Shown in pieces: positions 8,647 through 18,961 of a stretch of 64,000 nt of DNA. The translations under genes and the position numbers were made by a program. The stretch comes from Streptomyces sp. NRRL F-5630. Its GTDB lineage: Bacteria > Actinomycetota > Actinomycetes > Streptomycetales > Streptomycetaceae. Below the pieces are notes generated by a model. That model did no database searches. It worked only from the letters and a program-made list of their open reading frames with translations, and had not been told where the DNA came from. The stretch covers positions 186,001 to 250,000 of the forward strand of contig NZ_JOGO01000003.1 in the NCBI RefSeq assembly GCF_000719475.1, in the 5' to 3' direction. Within the stretch, counting starts at the first letter, position 1; every line of letters begins with the position of its first letter.

Positions 8647-8650
8647 CGCC

Positions 8651-10615
8651 GTGACCGACAGGGAACCGCCCCGCCGCAGGGTGCCCGGCCCCGCCAGGCC
8701 CGCCGAGCGCCCGCGCGCCGGGGCGCGGCCGGGACCCCGCCCGGGGCCCGGCGCCCGGCCGCGCCGCAGCCCCTCCGGGCCGGGGCCCAGGCTCCAGGGT
8801 CCGCGCACGATCCGGCTCGGCTCGCCGCGCCCGAGGCTCCGGCTCGTCGGGTTCACGATCACGCTGATCATGGCGGTCTTCGTGGTGCGGCTGCTCCAGA
8901 TCCAGGCCGTCGACGCGGACTCCTTCACGACGGCCGCGCAGAAGAACCGCGTCGTCGTCCGCGAGATCGCCCCCGAGCGCGGCGCCGTGACCGACCGCAA
9001 CGGGGTCGAACTCGCCACGAGCGTCGACGCCTACGACATCACCGCCGACCCCTCCATGTTCGGCCGCGAGCAGACCCACGTGAAGGACGCCCCCGAGCAG
9101 GCCGCGGCCCTTCTCGCGCCGATCCTCGGCAAGGACGAGGACAAGGTGGCCGCCCAGTTGCGCGGCACGGGCCGCTACGCGCTCCTCGCGACCCGGCAGA
9201 CCCCGCAGGTCTGGACGCAGATCAAGGACCTCAAGAACGCCTTCCAGGAGAGGGCCACGAAGGACAGGCCCAGCATCCTCGCCGGGATCTTCCAGGAGCC
9301 GACGAGCAAACGCGTCTACCCCAACGGGGACCTCGCCGCCGGGATACTGGGCTGGGTCAACTCCGAGGGCAAGGGCGCGGGCGGCCTGGAGGCGCAGTAC
9401 GAGACCTCGCTCGCGGGCACCCCGGGCGAGGTGCGCTACGCGCAGGCCGGGGGCCGCCAGGTCCCCACGGCGGGCGGCAGCGAGCACCCGGCCGTGGCCG
9501 GCACGGACGTCCAGCTCACCCTCAACCGCGACATCCAGTGGGCCGCGCAGCAGGCGATCACCGAACAGGTGAAGAAGTCCGAGGCCGACCGGGGCTACGT
9601 CGTCGTGCAGGACACCCGCACCGGCGAGATCCTCGCGCTCGCCAACGCGCCCGGCTTCGACCCCAACGACCTGAGCCACGCCGACATGGACGCGCTCGGC
9701 AACCCCGCCCTCCAGGACGCCTACGAACCCGGCTCCACCAGCAAGATCATGTCCATGGCCGCCGTCCTGGAGGAGAACAAGGCGACCCCGGGCACCCACG
9801 TCACCGTGCCGGGCGAACTGCGCCGCGGCGACCGCGTCTTCCACGACGACGTCGCCCACGGCACCTGGTACCTCACCCTCAACGGGGTGCTCGCCAAGTC
9901 CTCCAACATCGGCACCATCCTCGCCACCGGACAGCTCGGCAGGACGCAGGAGCAGGCGAACCGCGTCCTCTACTCCTACCTGCACAAATTCGGCATCGGC
10001 AGCCCCACCGGGCTGGGCTTCCCCGGCGAGACCTCCGGCATCCTCGCGCCGCCGGACAAGTGGAACACCTCGCAGCAGTACACGATTCCCTTCGGCCAGG
10101 GCCTGTCGATCAACGCGGTGCAGGCCGCCTCCGTCTACTCCACGATCGCCAACGGCGGCGTCCGCACCGCGCCCACCCTCGTCAGGGCGACCAGGGGCCC
10201 GGACGGCCGCTGGGCCCCCACGGACCCGGCGAAGAAGAACCGCGTCGTGAGCGACAAGACGGCCAAGACGCTCGCGGCCATGCTGGAGTCCGTCGTCGAC
10301 GACAAGGAGGGGACCGGCACCTCCGCGCGCATCCCCGGCTACCGCGTCGCGGGCAAGACCGGGACGGCCAACCGGGTGGACCCGAAGACCGGGCTCTACC
10401 GCGGCTACACCGCCTCCTTCGCAGGCTTCGCGCCCGCCGACAAGCCCCGCGTGACCGTCTACTGCGCCATCCAGAACCCGACGAAGGGCGGCTACTTCGG
10501 CGGCCAGATCTGCGGCCCCATCTACAAGAGCGTCATGGAGTTCGCGCTGAAGACCCTCCAGGTCCCGCCCACCGGCGCCGCCCCCGCACGGCTCCCGACC
10601 ACCTTCGAGCCCTGA
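8651..10615 (+). CDS. ftsI: penicillin-binding protein FtsI (PBP3)
   Basis: This encodes 654 residues. FtsI is the septal transpeptidase that cross-links new peptidoglycan with FtsW. A disordered Pro/Arg-rich cytoplasmic N-terminus of about 70 residues precedes one membrane segment (LVGFTITLIMAVFVVRLL), a dimerisation domain and the transpeptidase domain. Active-site motifs are Ser362-Thr-Ser-Lys365, Ser417-Ser-Asn419 and Lys569-Thr-Gly-Thr572. No PASTA repeats are visible. It starts with GTG 5 bases after ftsL ends. Division in Streptomyces is not needed for growth, so this enzyme is expected to matter mainly for sporulation septa and cross-walls. Confidence 0.96.
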   Translation: MTDREPPRRRVPGPARPAERPRAGARPGPRPGPGARPRRSPSGPGPRLQGPRTIRLGSPRPRLRLVGFTITLIMAVFVVRLLQIQAVDADSFTTAAQKNRVVVREIAPERGAVTDRNGVELATSVDAYDITADPSMFGREQTHVKDAPEQAAALLAPILGKDEDKVAAQLRGTGRYALLATRQTPQVWTQIKDLKNAFQERATKDRPSILAGIFQEPTSKRVYPNGDLAAGILGWVNSEGKGAGGLEAQYETSLAGTPGEVRYAQAGGRQVPTAGGSEHPAVAGTDVQLTLNRDIQWAAQQAITEQVKKSEADRGYVVVQDTRTGEILALANAPGFDPNDLSHADMDALGNPALQDAYEPGSTSKIMSMAAVLEENKATPGTHVTVPGELRRGDRVFHDDVAHGTWYLTLNGVLAKSSNIGTILATGQLGRTQEQANRVLYSYLHKFGIGSPTGLGFPGETSGILAPPDKWNTSQQYTIPFGQGLSINAVQAASVYSTIANGGVRTAPTLVRATRGPDGRWAPTDPAKKNRVVSDKTAKTLAAMLESVVDDKEGTGTSARIPGYRVAGKTGTANRVDPKTGLYRGYTASFAGFAPADKPRVTVYCAIQNPTKGGYFGGQICGPIYKSVMEFALKTLQVPPTGAAPARLPTTFEP

Positions 10616-10668
10616 CCGGCCGAGCGCCGTACCCCGCGCACTCCCCGGAGACCCACCAGGAACCGCCC

Positions 10669-12402
10669 GTGACAACGATCACCCCCGATCCGGGGAACCC
10701 TCGCCGGCCCCCGGGAACCGACGGCGCGCCAGCCCGCGCCCACAGCCCCTCATTTCGCGGCGAGCCCATCCCGCCCGGTACGCTCACCGCCGTGCCACGC
10801 CCCGATCAGCCCCACACCCCCCGGGAGAACGGTCCCGTGACGTACCCCGGCCCCCCGCGCCCCGCCAAGACCGCGGCCACCCCGCTCGACGACCTCGCCG
10901 AAGAACTGGGGGTCGAGCCGCGCGGCGGCCACGGCCCCGCCCCCGCCGATGTCACCGGCATCACCCACGACTCCCGCGCCGTGCGGCCCGGCGACATCTA
11001 CGCCGCCCTGCCGGGCGCCCGCTTCCACGGCGCAGACTTCGCCGCGCAGGCCGCCTCCCTCGGCGCCGTCGCCGCGCTCACCGACCCGGCGGGAGCCGAG
11101 CGCGTCCTCGCCGCCGGACTCCCCGTCCTCGTGGTCGGCGACCCGCGCGGCCGCATGGGGGCCCTCGCGGCGCGCATCTACGGCAACCCGGGCGACGACC
11201 TCCTCCAGATCGGCATCACCGGGACCTCGGGGAAGACCACCACCGCGTACCTCATGGAGGGCGGCCTGCGCGCCGCCGGGCACGCCACCGGGCTCATCGG
11301 CACCGTCGAGACCCGCATCGGCGACGAGCGCCTCAGGTCCGAGCGCACCACGCCCGAGGCCACCGACCTCCAGGCCCTCTTCGCCGTCATGCGCGAACGC
11401 GGCGTCGACGCCGTCGCCATGGAGGTCTCCAGCCACGCCCTCGTGCTCGGCCGGGTCGACGGCGTCGTCCACGACGTCGCCGTCTTCAACAACCTGAGCC
11501 CGGAGCACATGGAGTTCCACTCCGGCATGGAGGACTACTTCCAGGCCAAGGCCCAGCTCTTCACCCGGGCGCGCAGCCGCAGAGGCGTCGTCAACTACGA
11601 CGACGAGTACGGCCGCAGGCTCATCACCGAGGCCGAGGTGCCGATCGTCACCTTCTCCGCCGAGGGCCACCCCGACGCCGACTGGCGCGCCGAGGACGTC
11701 GAGATCGGCCCCACCGACTCGACGTTCACCGTCGTCGGCCCCGACGGCTCCCGCTACCCGGCCCGCGCCCCGCTGCCCGGCGCCTTCAACGTCGCCAACA
11801 CCCTCGCCGCCGTCGCGGCCCTCGCCGAGGCCGGGACGGACCCCCGCGTCGCCGCCGAGGGCATCGGGGCCGTCCCCGGGGTCCCCGGGCGCCTGGAGCG
11901 CGTCGACGAGGGACAGCCCTACCTCGCCGTCGTCGACTACGCGCACAAGACCGACGCCGTCGAATCGGTGCTCCGCTCGCTGCGCCGCGTCACCGAGGGC
12001 CGCGTGCACGTCGTGCTCGGCTGCGGCGGCGACCGCGACACCACCAAGCGCGGCCCGATGGGCGCCGCCGCCGCGCGCCTCGCCGACACCGCCGTACTCA
12101 CCTCCGACAACCCGCGCTCCGAGGACCCGCTCGCGATCCTCGCCACGATGCTCGCCGGTGCCGCCGAGGTGCCCGTGCACGAGCGCGGGGACGTCCTCGT
12201 GGACGCCGACCGGGCGGCGGCCATCGCCGCCGTCGTCGCCCGCGCCGAGCCCGGGGACACCGTGCTCATCGCGGGCAAGGGTCACGAACAGGGCCAGGAC
12301 GTCAACGGGGTCGTCCGTCCCTTCGACGACCGCGAGGTCCTCAAGGAAGCCATCCGCAAAGCCGCGGCCGCCCCGGCCGCGCAGCAGAAAAGCGTGGGAT
12401 GA
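10669..12402 (+). CDS. murE: UDP-MurNAc-tripeptide synthetase MurE
   Basis: This encodes 577 residues. MurE adds the third amino acid (LL-diaminopimelate in Streptomyces) to UDP-MurNAc-L-Ala-D-Glu using ATP. The P-loop is GTSGKTTT (185-192), the carbamylated lysine lies in YFQAKAQLF, and the diaminopimelate-recognition motif is DNPR (480-483). I chose GTG 10669 because AGGAA precedes it by about 7 bases and VTTITPDPG resembles the MurE start I recall from S. coelicolor; GTG 10837 with GGGAGAA is an alternative that would give 521 residues. The first 60 residues are poorly ordered. Spacing to murF is 4 bases. Confidence 0.95.
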   Translation: MTTITPDPGNPRRPPGTDGAPARAHSPSFRGEPIPPGTLTAVPRPDQPHTPRENGPVTYPGPPRPAKTAATPLDDLAEELGVEPRGGHGPAPADVTGITHDSRAVRPGDIYAALPGARFHGADFAAQAASLGAVAALTDPAGAERVLAAGLPVLVVGDPRGRMGALAARIYGNPGDDLLQIGITGTSGKTTTAYLMEGGLRAAGHATGLIGTVETRIGDERLRSERTTPEATDLQALFAVMRERGVDAVAMEVSSHALVLGRVDGVVHDVAVFNNLSPEHMEFHSGMEDYFQAKAQLFTRARSRRGVVNYDDEYGRRLITEAEVPIVTFSAEGHPDADWRAEDVEIGPTDSTFTVVGPDGSRYPARAPLPGAFNVANTLAAVAALAEAGTDPRVAAEGIGAVPGVPGRLERVDEGQPYLAVVDYAHKTDAVESVLRSLRRVTEGRVHVVLGCGGDRDTTKRGPMGAAAARLADTAVLTSDNPRSEDPLAILATMLAGAAEVPVHERGDVLVDADRAAAIAAVVARAEPGDTVLIAGKGHEQGQDVNGVVRPFDDREVLKEAIRKAAAAPAAQQKSVG

Positions 12403-12406
12403 ACCT

Positions 12407-13828
12407 GTGATCGCCCTCTCTCTCGCCGAGATCGCTGACATCGTCGGCGGGCGGACCCGCGACATACCGGACCCGGAGCTTCGCGTCACCGGTCCCGTCG
12501 TCACCGACTCCCGGGCCGTCGAGGACGGCGGCCTCTTCGTCGCCTTCGCCGGCGAACGCGTCGACGGGCACGACTACGCCGCGGGAGCCGTCGAGGCGGG
12601 CGCCGTCGCCGTCCTCGCGACCCGGCCCGTCGGTGTGCCCGCGATCGTCGTGGACGACGTCACGACGGCCCTCGGCGCCCTCGCCCGCTCCGTCGTGGAG
12701 CGCCTCGGCACCGCCGTGATCGCCATGACCGGCTCGGCGGGCAAGACGTCCACCAAGGACCTCATCGCCCAGCTCCTGAGCCGCCGCGGCCCCACCGTGT
12801 GGCCACCGGGCAACCTCAACAACGAGATCGGGCTCCCGCTGACCGCGCTGCGCGTCACCGAGGAGACCCGCCACCTCGTCCTGGAGATGGGCGCCCGCGG
12901 CGTCGGCCACATCCGCTACCTCACGAGCCTCACCCCGCCCTCCATCGGCATCGTCCTCAACGTCGGCTCCGCCCACATCGGCGAGTTCGGCGGCAAGGAG
13001 AAGATCGCCGAGGCCAAGGGCGAGATGGTCGAGGCCCTGCCCGCGTCCGGACTCGCCGTGCTCAACGCGGACGATCCGCTCGTACGCGGCATGGCACCCC
13101 GTACCCGGGCACGGGTCCTCCTCTTCGGCGAAGCGGACGATGCGGAAGTCCGGGCCGAGAACGTCACGCTTACGGACACCGGACGCCCCCGCTTCCTGCT
13201 GCGCACACCCACCGGGTGCGGCGAAGTGACCTTGCGCCTGTACGGTGAGCACCACGTGTCGAACGCGCTCGCCGCCGCAGCCGTCGCCCATGAGCTGGGC
13301 ATGCCCGCCGAAGAGATCGCCCTTGGTCTCAGCGAGGCACGCTCCCTCTCCCGCTGGCGGATGGAGGTCACCGAGCGCCCGGACGGCGTGACGATCGTCA
13401 ACGACGCCTACAACGCGAGCCCCGATTCCGTACGAGCCGCACTGCGCGCGCTCGTCGCGATGGGCTCGGCAGCCCGGGACAAGGGCGGCCGGACCTGGGC
13501 GGTGCTCGGGATGATGGCGGAACTCGGGGACGAATCGCTCGCCGCCCACGACGCCGTCGGACGGCTGGCCGTCCGGCTCAACGTGAGCAAGCTCGTCGCG
13601 GTCGGGGGCCAGGAGGCGGCCTGGCTGCGAATGGGCGCATACAACGAGGGTTCGTGGGGTGAGGAGTCGGTGCACGTGTCCGACACACAGGCGGCGATCG
13701 ACCTGCTACGCGGGGAACTGCGACCGGGGGACGTCGTCCTGGTGAAGGCGTCCCGGGCGGCGGGCCTGGAGAAAGTCGCCCAGGCCCTCCTGGAAGGCGC
13801 CGGTGAGGGCGAGGCCGCCGCGCGATGA
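12407..13828 (+). CDS. murF: UDP-MurNAc-tripeptide D-Ala-D-Ala ligase MurF
   Basis: This encodes 473 residues. MurF attaches D-Ala-D-Ala to complete the UDP-MurNAc pentapeptide. The ATP loop is GSAGKTST (109-116); [22 protein letters not shown] and [10 protein letters not shown] are family motifs. The GTG at 12407 lies 4 bases after the murE stop with only a weak GGGATGA site, so translation is probably coupled. The stop overlaps the mraY start (ATGA). From about 13,080 onward the gene carries more A/T at third positions than its neighbours, though the frame stays intact. Confidence 0.95.
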   Translation: MIALSLAEIADIVGGRTRDIPDPELRVTGPVVTDSRAVEDGGLFVAFAGERVDGHDYAAGAVEAGAVAVLATRPVGVPAIVVDDVTTALGALARSVVERLGTAVIAMTGSAGKTSTKDLIAQLLSRRGPTVWPPGNLNNEIGLPLTALRVTEETRHLVLEMGARGVGHIRYLTSLTPPSIGIVLNVGSAHIGEFGGKEKIAEAKGEMVEALPASGLAVLNADDPLVRGMAPRTRARVLLFGEADDAEVRAENVTLTDTGRPRFLLRTPTGCGEVTLRLYGEHHVSNALAAAAVAHELGMPAEEIALGLSEARSLSRWRMEVTERPDGVTIVNDAYNASPDSVRAALRALVAMGSAARDKGGRTWAVLGMMAELGDESLAAHDAVGRLAVRLNVSKLVAVGGQEAAWLRMGAYNEGSWGEESVHVSDTQAAIDLLRGELRPGDVVLVKASRAAGLEKVAQALLEGAGEGEAAAR

Positions 13829-14895
13829 AGCAAATCCTCTTCGCGGGAGCGATCGGTCTCTTCCTGACCCTCATCGGCACCCCGTTGCTCATCAAGCTGC
13901 TCGCCCGCAAGGGCTACGGCCAGTTCATCCGTGACGACGGGCCGCGCGAGCACCACAGCAAGCGCGGCACGCCGACCATGGGTGGCATCGCCTTCATCCT
14001 CGCCACGCTCATCGCGTACTTCCTCACCAAGCTCATCACCGGCAGCCCGACCAGCTTCTCCGGGCTCCTGGTGCTGTTCCTGATGACGGGCATGGGCCTC
14101 GTCGGCTTCCTCGACGACTACATCAAGATCGTCAAACAGCGCTCGCTCGGCCTGCGCGCCAAGGCGAAGATGGCCGGACAGCTCATCGTCGGCATCGCCT
14201 TCGCCGTGCTCGCCCTGCAATTCGCCGACCAGCGCGGCAACACCCCGGCGTCCACGAAGCTCTCCTTCGTCACCGACTTCGGCTGGACCATCGGCCCGGT
14301 GCTCTTCGTGGTCTGGGCGCTCTTCATGATCCTGGCCATGTCCAACGGCGTGAACCTGACGGACGGTCTGGACGGCCTCGCCACCGGCGCCTCCGTCATG
14401 GTCTTCGGCGCCTACACCTTCATCGGTGTCTGGCAGTTCCAGGAGTCCTGCGCCAACGCGGCCACGCTCACCAACCCGGCCGCCTGCTTCGAGGTACGCG
14501 ACCCGCTCGACCTCGCCGTCGTCGCCTCCGCCCTCATGGGCGCCTGCTTCGGCTTCCTGTGGTGGAACACCTCGCCCGCCAAGATCTTCATGGGCGACAC
14601 CGGCTCGCTCGCCCTCGGCGGCGCCCTCGCGGGTCTCGCGATCTGCTCGCGCACCGAACTGCTCATCGCCCTCCTGGGCGGCCTGTTCGTGCTCATCACG
14701 CTCTCCGTCGTCATCCAGGTCGGCTCCTTCAAACTGACCCGCAGGCGCGTCTTCCGCATGGCACCGCTCCAGCACCACTTCGAACTCAAGGGCTGGTCGG
14801 AAGTCCTCGTCGTGGTCCGCTTCTGGATCATCCAGGGCATGTGCGTCATCGTCGGCCTGGGCCTCTTCTACGCGGGATGGGCGGCCGACAAGTGA
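13825..14895 (+). CDS. mraY: phospho-MurNAc-pentapeptide transferase MraY
   Basis: This encodes 356 residues with about ten membrane segments. MraY moves phospho-MurNAc-pentapeptide onto undecaprenyl phosphate at the inner membrane face, making lipid I. Active-site motifs are the Asp-Asp pair in [10 protein letters not shown], the [12 protein letters not shown] loop, [12 protein letters not shown], and the basic HHFEL region near the end. The ATG overlaps murF by 4 bases and the stop overlaps murD (GTGA), so it is coupled on both sides. Length and motif order are normal for the family. Confidence 0.97.
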   Translation: MKQILFAGAIGLFLTLIGTPLLIKLLARKGYGQFIRDDGPREHHSKRGTPTMGGIAFILATLIAYFLTKLITGSPTSFSGLLVLFLMTGMGLVGFLDDYIKIVKQRSLGLRAKAKMAGQLIVGIAFAVLALQFADQRGNTPASTKLSFVTDFGWTIGPVLFVVWALFMILAMSNGVNLTDGLDGLATGASVMVFGAYTFIGVWQFQESCANAATLTNPAACFEVRDPLDLAVVASALMGACFGFLWWNTSPAKIFMGDTGSLALGGALAGLAICSRTELLIALLGGLFVLITLSVVIQVGSFKLTRRRVFRMAPLQHHFELKGWSEVLVVVRFWIIQGMCVIVGLGLFYAGWAADK

Positions 14896-16316
14896 CCGCA
14901 CCGGACTTCGCGGGCACCCGCGTCACCGTCGCCGGGCTCGGCGTCTCGGGGATGCCGGCCGCGCGCGTCCTCCACGCGCGCGGCGCGCTCGTCACCGCCG
15001 TCACCGACGCCGACGACGAGCGCGCCCGCGCCCAGGCCGAGGAACTGCGCGCCCTCGGCGTCACCGTCCGCCTCGGCGACGGGGCCACCCTCCCCGAGGG
15101 CACCGAACTCGTCGTCACCGCGCCCGGCTGGCAGCCGGACAAGCCGCTCTTCGCCGCCGCCGAGGCGGCCGGGGTCCCGGTCTGGGGCGACGTCGAACTC
15201 GCCTGGCGCCTGCGCGGCCCGGGCGCCGCGCCCTGGCTCGCCGTCACCGGCACCAACGGCAAGACGACGACGGTACGGATGCTCGCCGCGATCCTGGAGG
15301 CGGCGGGCCACCGCACCGCGGCCGTCGGCAACATCGGCGTCTCGCTCCTCGACGCGGTCCTCGCCGAGGAACCGTACGACGTCCTCGCGGTCGAGCTGTC
15401 GAGCTACCAGCTGCACTGGGCGCCCTCGGTACGGCCGCACTCCGCGGCCGTGCTCAACCTCGCGCCCGACCACCTCGACTGGCACGGCTCCATGGCCGCG
15501 TACGCCGCCGACAAGGGCCGCGTCTACGAGGGCAACACGGTCGCCTGCGTCTACAACAGCGCCGACCCGGCCACCGAGGAACTCGTGCGCGCCGCCGACG
15601 TGGAGGAGGGCTGCCGGGCCGTCGGCTTCACGCTCGGCACCCCCCGCCCCTCCGAACTCGGCGTCGTCGAGGGACTCCTCGTCGACCGCGCCTTCGTGCC
15701 CGACCGGGGCCAGCAGGCCCAGGAACTCGCCGAGGTCGCCGACGTGGACCCGCCGGCCCCGCACAACATCGCCAACGCCCTCGCCGCCGCCGCGCTCGCC
15801 CGCGCCTTCGGCGTCCCGGCCACGGCGGTGCGGGACGGCCTGCGCGCCTTCCGGCCCGACCCGCACCGCATCGAGCACGTCGCGACGATCGGGGGCGTCG
15901 CCTACGTCGACGACTCGAAGGCGACCAACACGCACGCCGCCGAAGCCTCGCTCGCCGCGTACGAACCGATCGTCTGGATCGCCGGAGGACTCGCGAAAGG
16001 CGCGTCCTTCGACGAACTGGTGCGAGGTGCCGCGAAACGCCTGCGGGCCGTCGTCCTCATGGGCCGCGACCGCGCGCTGATCCGCGAAGCCCTCGCGCGA
16101 CACGCCCCGAACGTACCCGTGGTCGACCTCGACCGGGCCGACACTGGGGCGATGTCCGAAGCGGTGCGCGAGGCGGCCGGACTCGCCGAGAGCGGCGACA
16201 CGGTCCTGCTCGCCCCGGCGTGCGCCTCGATGGACATGTTCACCAACTACAACGTGCGCGGCGATCTCTTCGCCGAGGCGGTCCGCGCACGCGCCACCGC
16301 TGCCGAAGGCGACTGA
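14892..16316 (+). CDS. murD: UDP-MurNAc-L-alanine D-glutamate ligase MurD
   Basis: This encodes 474 residues. MurD adds D-glutamate to UDP-MurNAc-L-alanine. An N-terminal Rossmann domain ([12 protein letters not shown]) binds the nucleotide, GTNGKTTT (120-127) is the ATP loop, and [18 protein letters not shown] and [11 protein letters not shown] are family motifs. The GTG start overlaps the mraY stop. The gene ends 2 bases before a strong hairpin that separates it from ftsW, the only clear break in the coupled cell-wall enzymes. MurC, the preceding enzyme of the pathway, is not encoded in this cluster. Confidence 0.96.
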   Translation: MTAPDFAGTRVTVAGLGVSGMPAARVLHARGALVTAVTDADDERARAQAEELRALGVTVRLGDGATLPEGTELVVTAPGWQPDKPLFAAAEAAGVPVWGDVELAWRLRGPGAAPWLAVTGTNGKTTTVRMLAAILEAAGHRTAAVGNIGVSLLDAVLAEEPYDVLAVELSSYQLHWAPSVRPHSAAVLNLAPDHLDWHGSMAAYAADKGRVYEGNTVACVYNSADPATEELVRAADVEEGCRAVGFTLGTPRPSELGVVEGLLVDRAFVPDRGQQAQELAEVADVDPPAPHNIANALAAAALARAFGVPATAVRDGLRAFRPDPHRIEHVATIGGVAYVDDSKATNTHAAEASLAAYEPIVWIAGGLAKGASFDELVRGAAKRLRAVVLMGRDRALIREALARHAPNVPVVDLDRADTGAMSEAVREAAGLAESGDTVLLAPACASMDMFTNYNVRGDLFAEAVRARATAAEGD

Positions 16317-16318
16317 AC

Positions 16319-16346
16319 CGGACCGGCCCGCCGCCGGGCCGGTCCG
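16319..16346 (+). terminator. hairpin between murD and ftsW
   Basis: A perfect 12-bp stem (CGGACCGGCCCG with CGGGCCGGTCCG) around a CCGC loop lies 2 bases after the murD stop and 29 bases before ftsW. It looks like an intrinsic terminator or attenuator, which would leave ftsW-murG-ftsQ partly to a separate promoter. Confidence 0.55.
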
Positions 16347-16375
16347 CGCCAGGACGACTGGAGGGGACAGCGACG

Positions 16376-17818
16376 ATGGCCGCTGAGCGTACGGCCGAGG
16401 GCGGGCGGTACAGCTCCGCCCGCGTGCACCGCAGCCGCAGCCCGAGGGCGCCCCGTACGGGCCTCCCGCTGCGCGGCAGGACCTTCGCCGGGCGCCCGCG
16501 CGGCACGGGGAGCGGAGCGGGGGGCGGCGCGTCGCGTACGCCCCGCGCCCCGAGGGGCCCGCGCGGCAATCCGCTGCGCGGGCTCCCCGCCCGGCTCATG
16601 CGGGCCTGGGACCGGCCGCTGACCGCCTACTACGTGATCCTCGGCGCGAGCCTGCTGATCATCGTGCTGGGCCTCGTCATGGTCTACTCGGCCTCCGTCA
16701 TCACGGCCCTCAACTACGGGCTCGGCGGCTCCTTCTTCTTCCGCAAGCAACTCGGCGCCGCCCTCCTCGGCGGCCTGCTCCTCGTCGCCGCGGCACGGAT
16801 GCCGGTCAAGCTGCACCGCGCGCTCTCGTACCCGCTGCTCGTCGTGGCCATCATCACGATGGCCGCCGTGCCGCTCATCGGCGTCTCCGTGAACGGCAAC
16901 AGGAACTGGATCAACCTCGGTTTCTTCCAGGTCCAGCCCTCCGAGTTCGGCAAGCTCGCGCTCGTCCTGTGGGGCGCCGACCTGCTCGCGCGCAAGAGCG
17001 AGAAGCGGCTGCTGAACCAGTGGAAGCACATGCTGGTGCCGCTCGTGCCCGTGACCTTCCTGCTGCTCGGGCTCATCATGCTCGGCTCGGACATGGGCAC
17101 CGCGATGATCCTCACCGCGATCCTCTTCGGGCTCCTGTGGCTCGCGGGCGCGCCCACGCGGATGTTCGCCGGCGTGCTCGGCTTCGTCGGGCTGCTCGGT
17201 GTGATCCTCGTCAAGACGAGCGACAACCGCCTCGCCCGCTTCGCCTGCCTCGGCTCCACCGACGCCCACGCCTTCAACGACAAGTGCCAGCAAGGCGTGC
17301 ACGGCCTCTACGCCCTCGCCTCCGGCGGCTTCTTCGGTTCGGGGCTCGGCGCGAGTGTGGAGAAATGGGGTGAACTCCCCGAAGCCCACACGGACTTCAT
17401 CTTCGCCGTGCTCGGCGAGGAACTGGGCCTGGCGGGGACGCTGTCGGTGATCGCCCTCTTCACGGCTCTAGGCTATGCGGGTATCCGCGTGGCCGGACGC
17501 ACGGAGGACCCCTTCGTGAGGTACGCCGCGGGAGCGGTCATCACCTGGATCACGGCACAGGCCGTGATCAACCTCGGTGCGGTGCTCGGTCTGCTGCCGA
17601 TCGCCGGAGTGCCGCTGCCGCTGTTCTCCTACGGGGGCTCCTCGCTGCTGCCGACCATGTTCGCCATCGGGCTCCTCATCGCCTTCGCGCGCGACGAGCC
17701 CGCTGCGCGAGCGGCCCTCGCCCTGCGGGGGCCCGGCTTCGGCCGCAAGCGGTTCGCGGTGAGATGGAACACGATGAGACGGCGCGCCCCCGGGGCGCGT
17801 CCGTCCGGAGAGCGGTGA
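16376..17818 (+). CDS. ftsW: FtsW, SEDS lipid II polymerase
   Basis: This encodes 480 residues. FtsW is the septal glycan polymerase partner of FtsI. About 75 basic, disordered residues come first, then ten membrane segments. Family signatures include GNRNWINLG, QPSEFGKLALVLW, GSDMGTAMIL, GASVEKWGELPEAHTDFIFAVLGEE and PLPLFSYGGSS. The ATG at 16376 has GGAGGGGA about 10 bases upstream. Two GACAC words (16140 and 16197), the minimal site of the sporulation regulator WhiA, lie inside murD within 240 bases upstream; in other streptomycetes ftsW is a WhiA/WhiB target, so this placement is suggestive only. Confidence 0.94.
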   Translation: MAAERTAEGGRYSSARVHRSRSPRAPRTGLPLRGRTFAGRPRGTGSGAGGGASRTPRAPRGPRGNPLRGLPARLMRAWDRPLTAYYVILGASLLIIVLGLVMVYSASVITALNYGLGGSFFFRKQLGAALLGGLLLVAAARMPVKLHRALSYPLLVVAIITMAAVPLIGVSVNGNRNWINLGFFQVQPSEFGKLALVLWGADLLARKSEKRLLNQWKHMLVPLVPVTFLLLGLIMLGSDMGTAMILTAILFGLLWLAGAPTRMFAGVLGFVGLLGVILVKTSDNRLARFACLGSTDAHAFNDKCQQGVHGLYALASGGFFGSGLGASVEKWGELPEAHTDFIFAVLGEELGLAGTLSVIALFTALGYAGIRVAGRTEDPFVRYAAGAVITWITAQAVINLGAVLGLLPIAGVPLPLFSYGGSSLLPTMFAIGLLIAFARDEPAARAALALRGPGFGRKRFAVRWNTMRRRAPGARPSGER

Positions 17819-17824
17819 ATTTCG

Positions 17825-18919
17825 GTGCATGTCGTACTCGCCGGCGGGGGGACCGCCGGCCACATCGAGCCGGCGCTCGCCCTCGCGGACGCCCTGCGCA
17901 GGCAGGACCCCACCGTGGGGATCACGGCTCTCGGCACGGAACGCGGCCTGGAGACCCGGCTCGTACCCGAGCGCGGCTATGAACTCGCCCTCATCCCCGC
18001 GGTCCCGCTGCCGCGCAAGCCGACCCCCGAGCTGATCACCGTGCCGGGACGGCTGCGCGGCACCATCAAGGCCGCCGAGCAGGTCATCGAGCGCACCAAG
18101 GCGGACTGCGTCATCGGCTTCGGCGGCTACGTGGCGCTGCCCGGCTACCTCGCGGCGAAGCGCACCGGCACCCCGATCGTCGTGCACGAGGCCAACGCGC
18201 GCCCCGGGCTGGCCAACAAGATCGGCTCGCGCTACGCCTCCGGCGTCGCCGTCTCGACCCCGGACAGCAAGCTGCGCGACGCCCGCTACATCGGCATCCC
18301 GCTGCGCCGCACCATCGCGACCCTGGACCGCGCCCGCGTGCGCCCCGAGGCCCGCGCCGCCTTCGGGCTGGACCAGAACCTGCCGACGCTCCTCGTCTCC
18401 GGCGGCTCCCAGGGCGCCCGCCACCTCAACGAGGTCGTGCAGCGGGTCGTGCCCCTGCTCCAGCGCTCCGGCATCCAGGTCCTGCACGCGGTCGGTCCCA
18501 AGAACGAGCTGCCACGCGCCGACAACATGCCCGGAATGCCGCCGTACATCCCGGTACCGTACGTGGACCGGATGGACCTCGCGTACGCCGCGGCCGACAT
18601 GATGCTGTGCCGCGCGGGGGCGATGACCGTCGCCGAACTCTCCGCCGTGGGCCTGCCCGCCGCCTATGTCCCGCTGCCCATCGGCAACGGCGAACAGCGG
18701 CTCAACGCCCAGCCGGTGGTGAAGGCGGGGGGCGGACTCCTCGTGGACGACGCGGACCTGACGCCGGAGTGGGTGCAGTCCCAGATCATTCCGGTGCTCG
18801 CCGATCCGCACCGGCTCTACGAGATGTCGCGCGCCGCCGCCGAGTTCGGCCGCCGGGACGCCGACGAGCTGCTCGTCGGCATGGTGTACGAGGCGATCGC
18901 CGCACGCAGGAACCGCTGA
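17825..18919 (+). CDS. murG: UDP-GlcNAc:lipid I GlcNAc transferase MurG
   Basis: This encodes 364 residues. MurG adds GlcNAc to lipid I at the inner membrane face, giving lipid II. The glycine-rich loop [13 protein letters not shown] at the N-terminus and [12 protein letters not shown] in the middle are the paired family motifs, with GAMTVAEL and GNGEQRLNA in the donor-binding C-terminal half. The GTG at 17825 follows ftsW by 6 bases, with GGAGAG inside the end of ftsW as its ribosome-binding site. In many bacteria murC follows; here ftsQ follows directly. Confidence 0.96.
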   Translation: MHVVLAGGGTAGHIEPALALADALRRQDPTVGITALGTERGLETRLVPERGYELALIPAVPLPRKPTPELITVPGRLRGTIKAAEQVIERTKADCVIGFGGYVALPGYLAAKRTGTPIVVHEANARPGLANKIGSRYASGVAVSTPDSKLRDARYIGIPLRRTIATLDRARVRPEARAAFGLDQNLPTLLVSGGSQGARHLNEVVQRVVPLLQRSGIQVLHAVGPKNELPRADNMPGMPPYIPVPYVDRMDLAYAAADMMLCRAGAMTVAELSAVGLPAAYVPLPIGNGEQRLNAQPVVKAGGGLLVDDADLTPEWVQSQIIPVLADPHRLYEMSRAAAEFGRRDADELLVGMVYEAIAARRNR

Positions 18920-18961
18920 GGGGCCCTGGAAGCCCCCGCATCACGAGGAGGCTGAGGGAGC

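Noticed and set aside
8651..10615. PASTA domains on FtsI
   Set aside because: The protein ends soon after the transpeptidase domain with no PASTA-like repeat.
9538..10668. Upstream extension of murE through ftsI
   Set aside because: It lies over the end of ftsI in another frame; GTG 10669 has a ribosome-binding site and matches known MurE starts.
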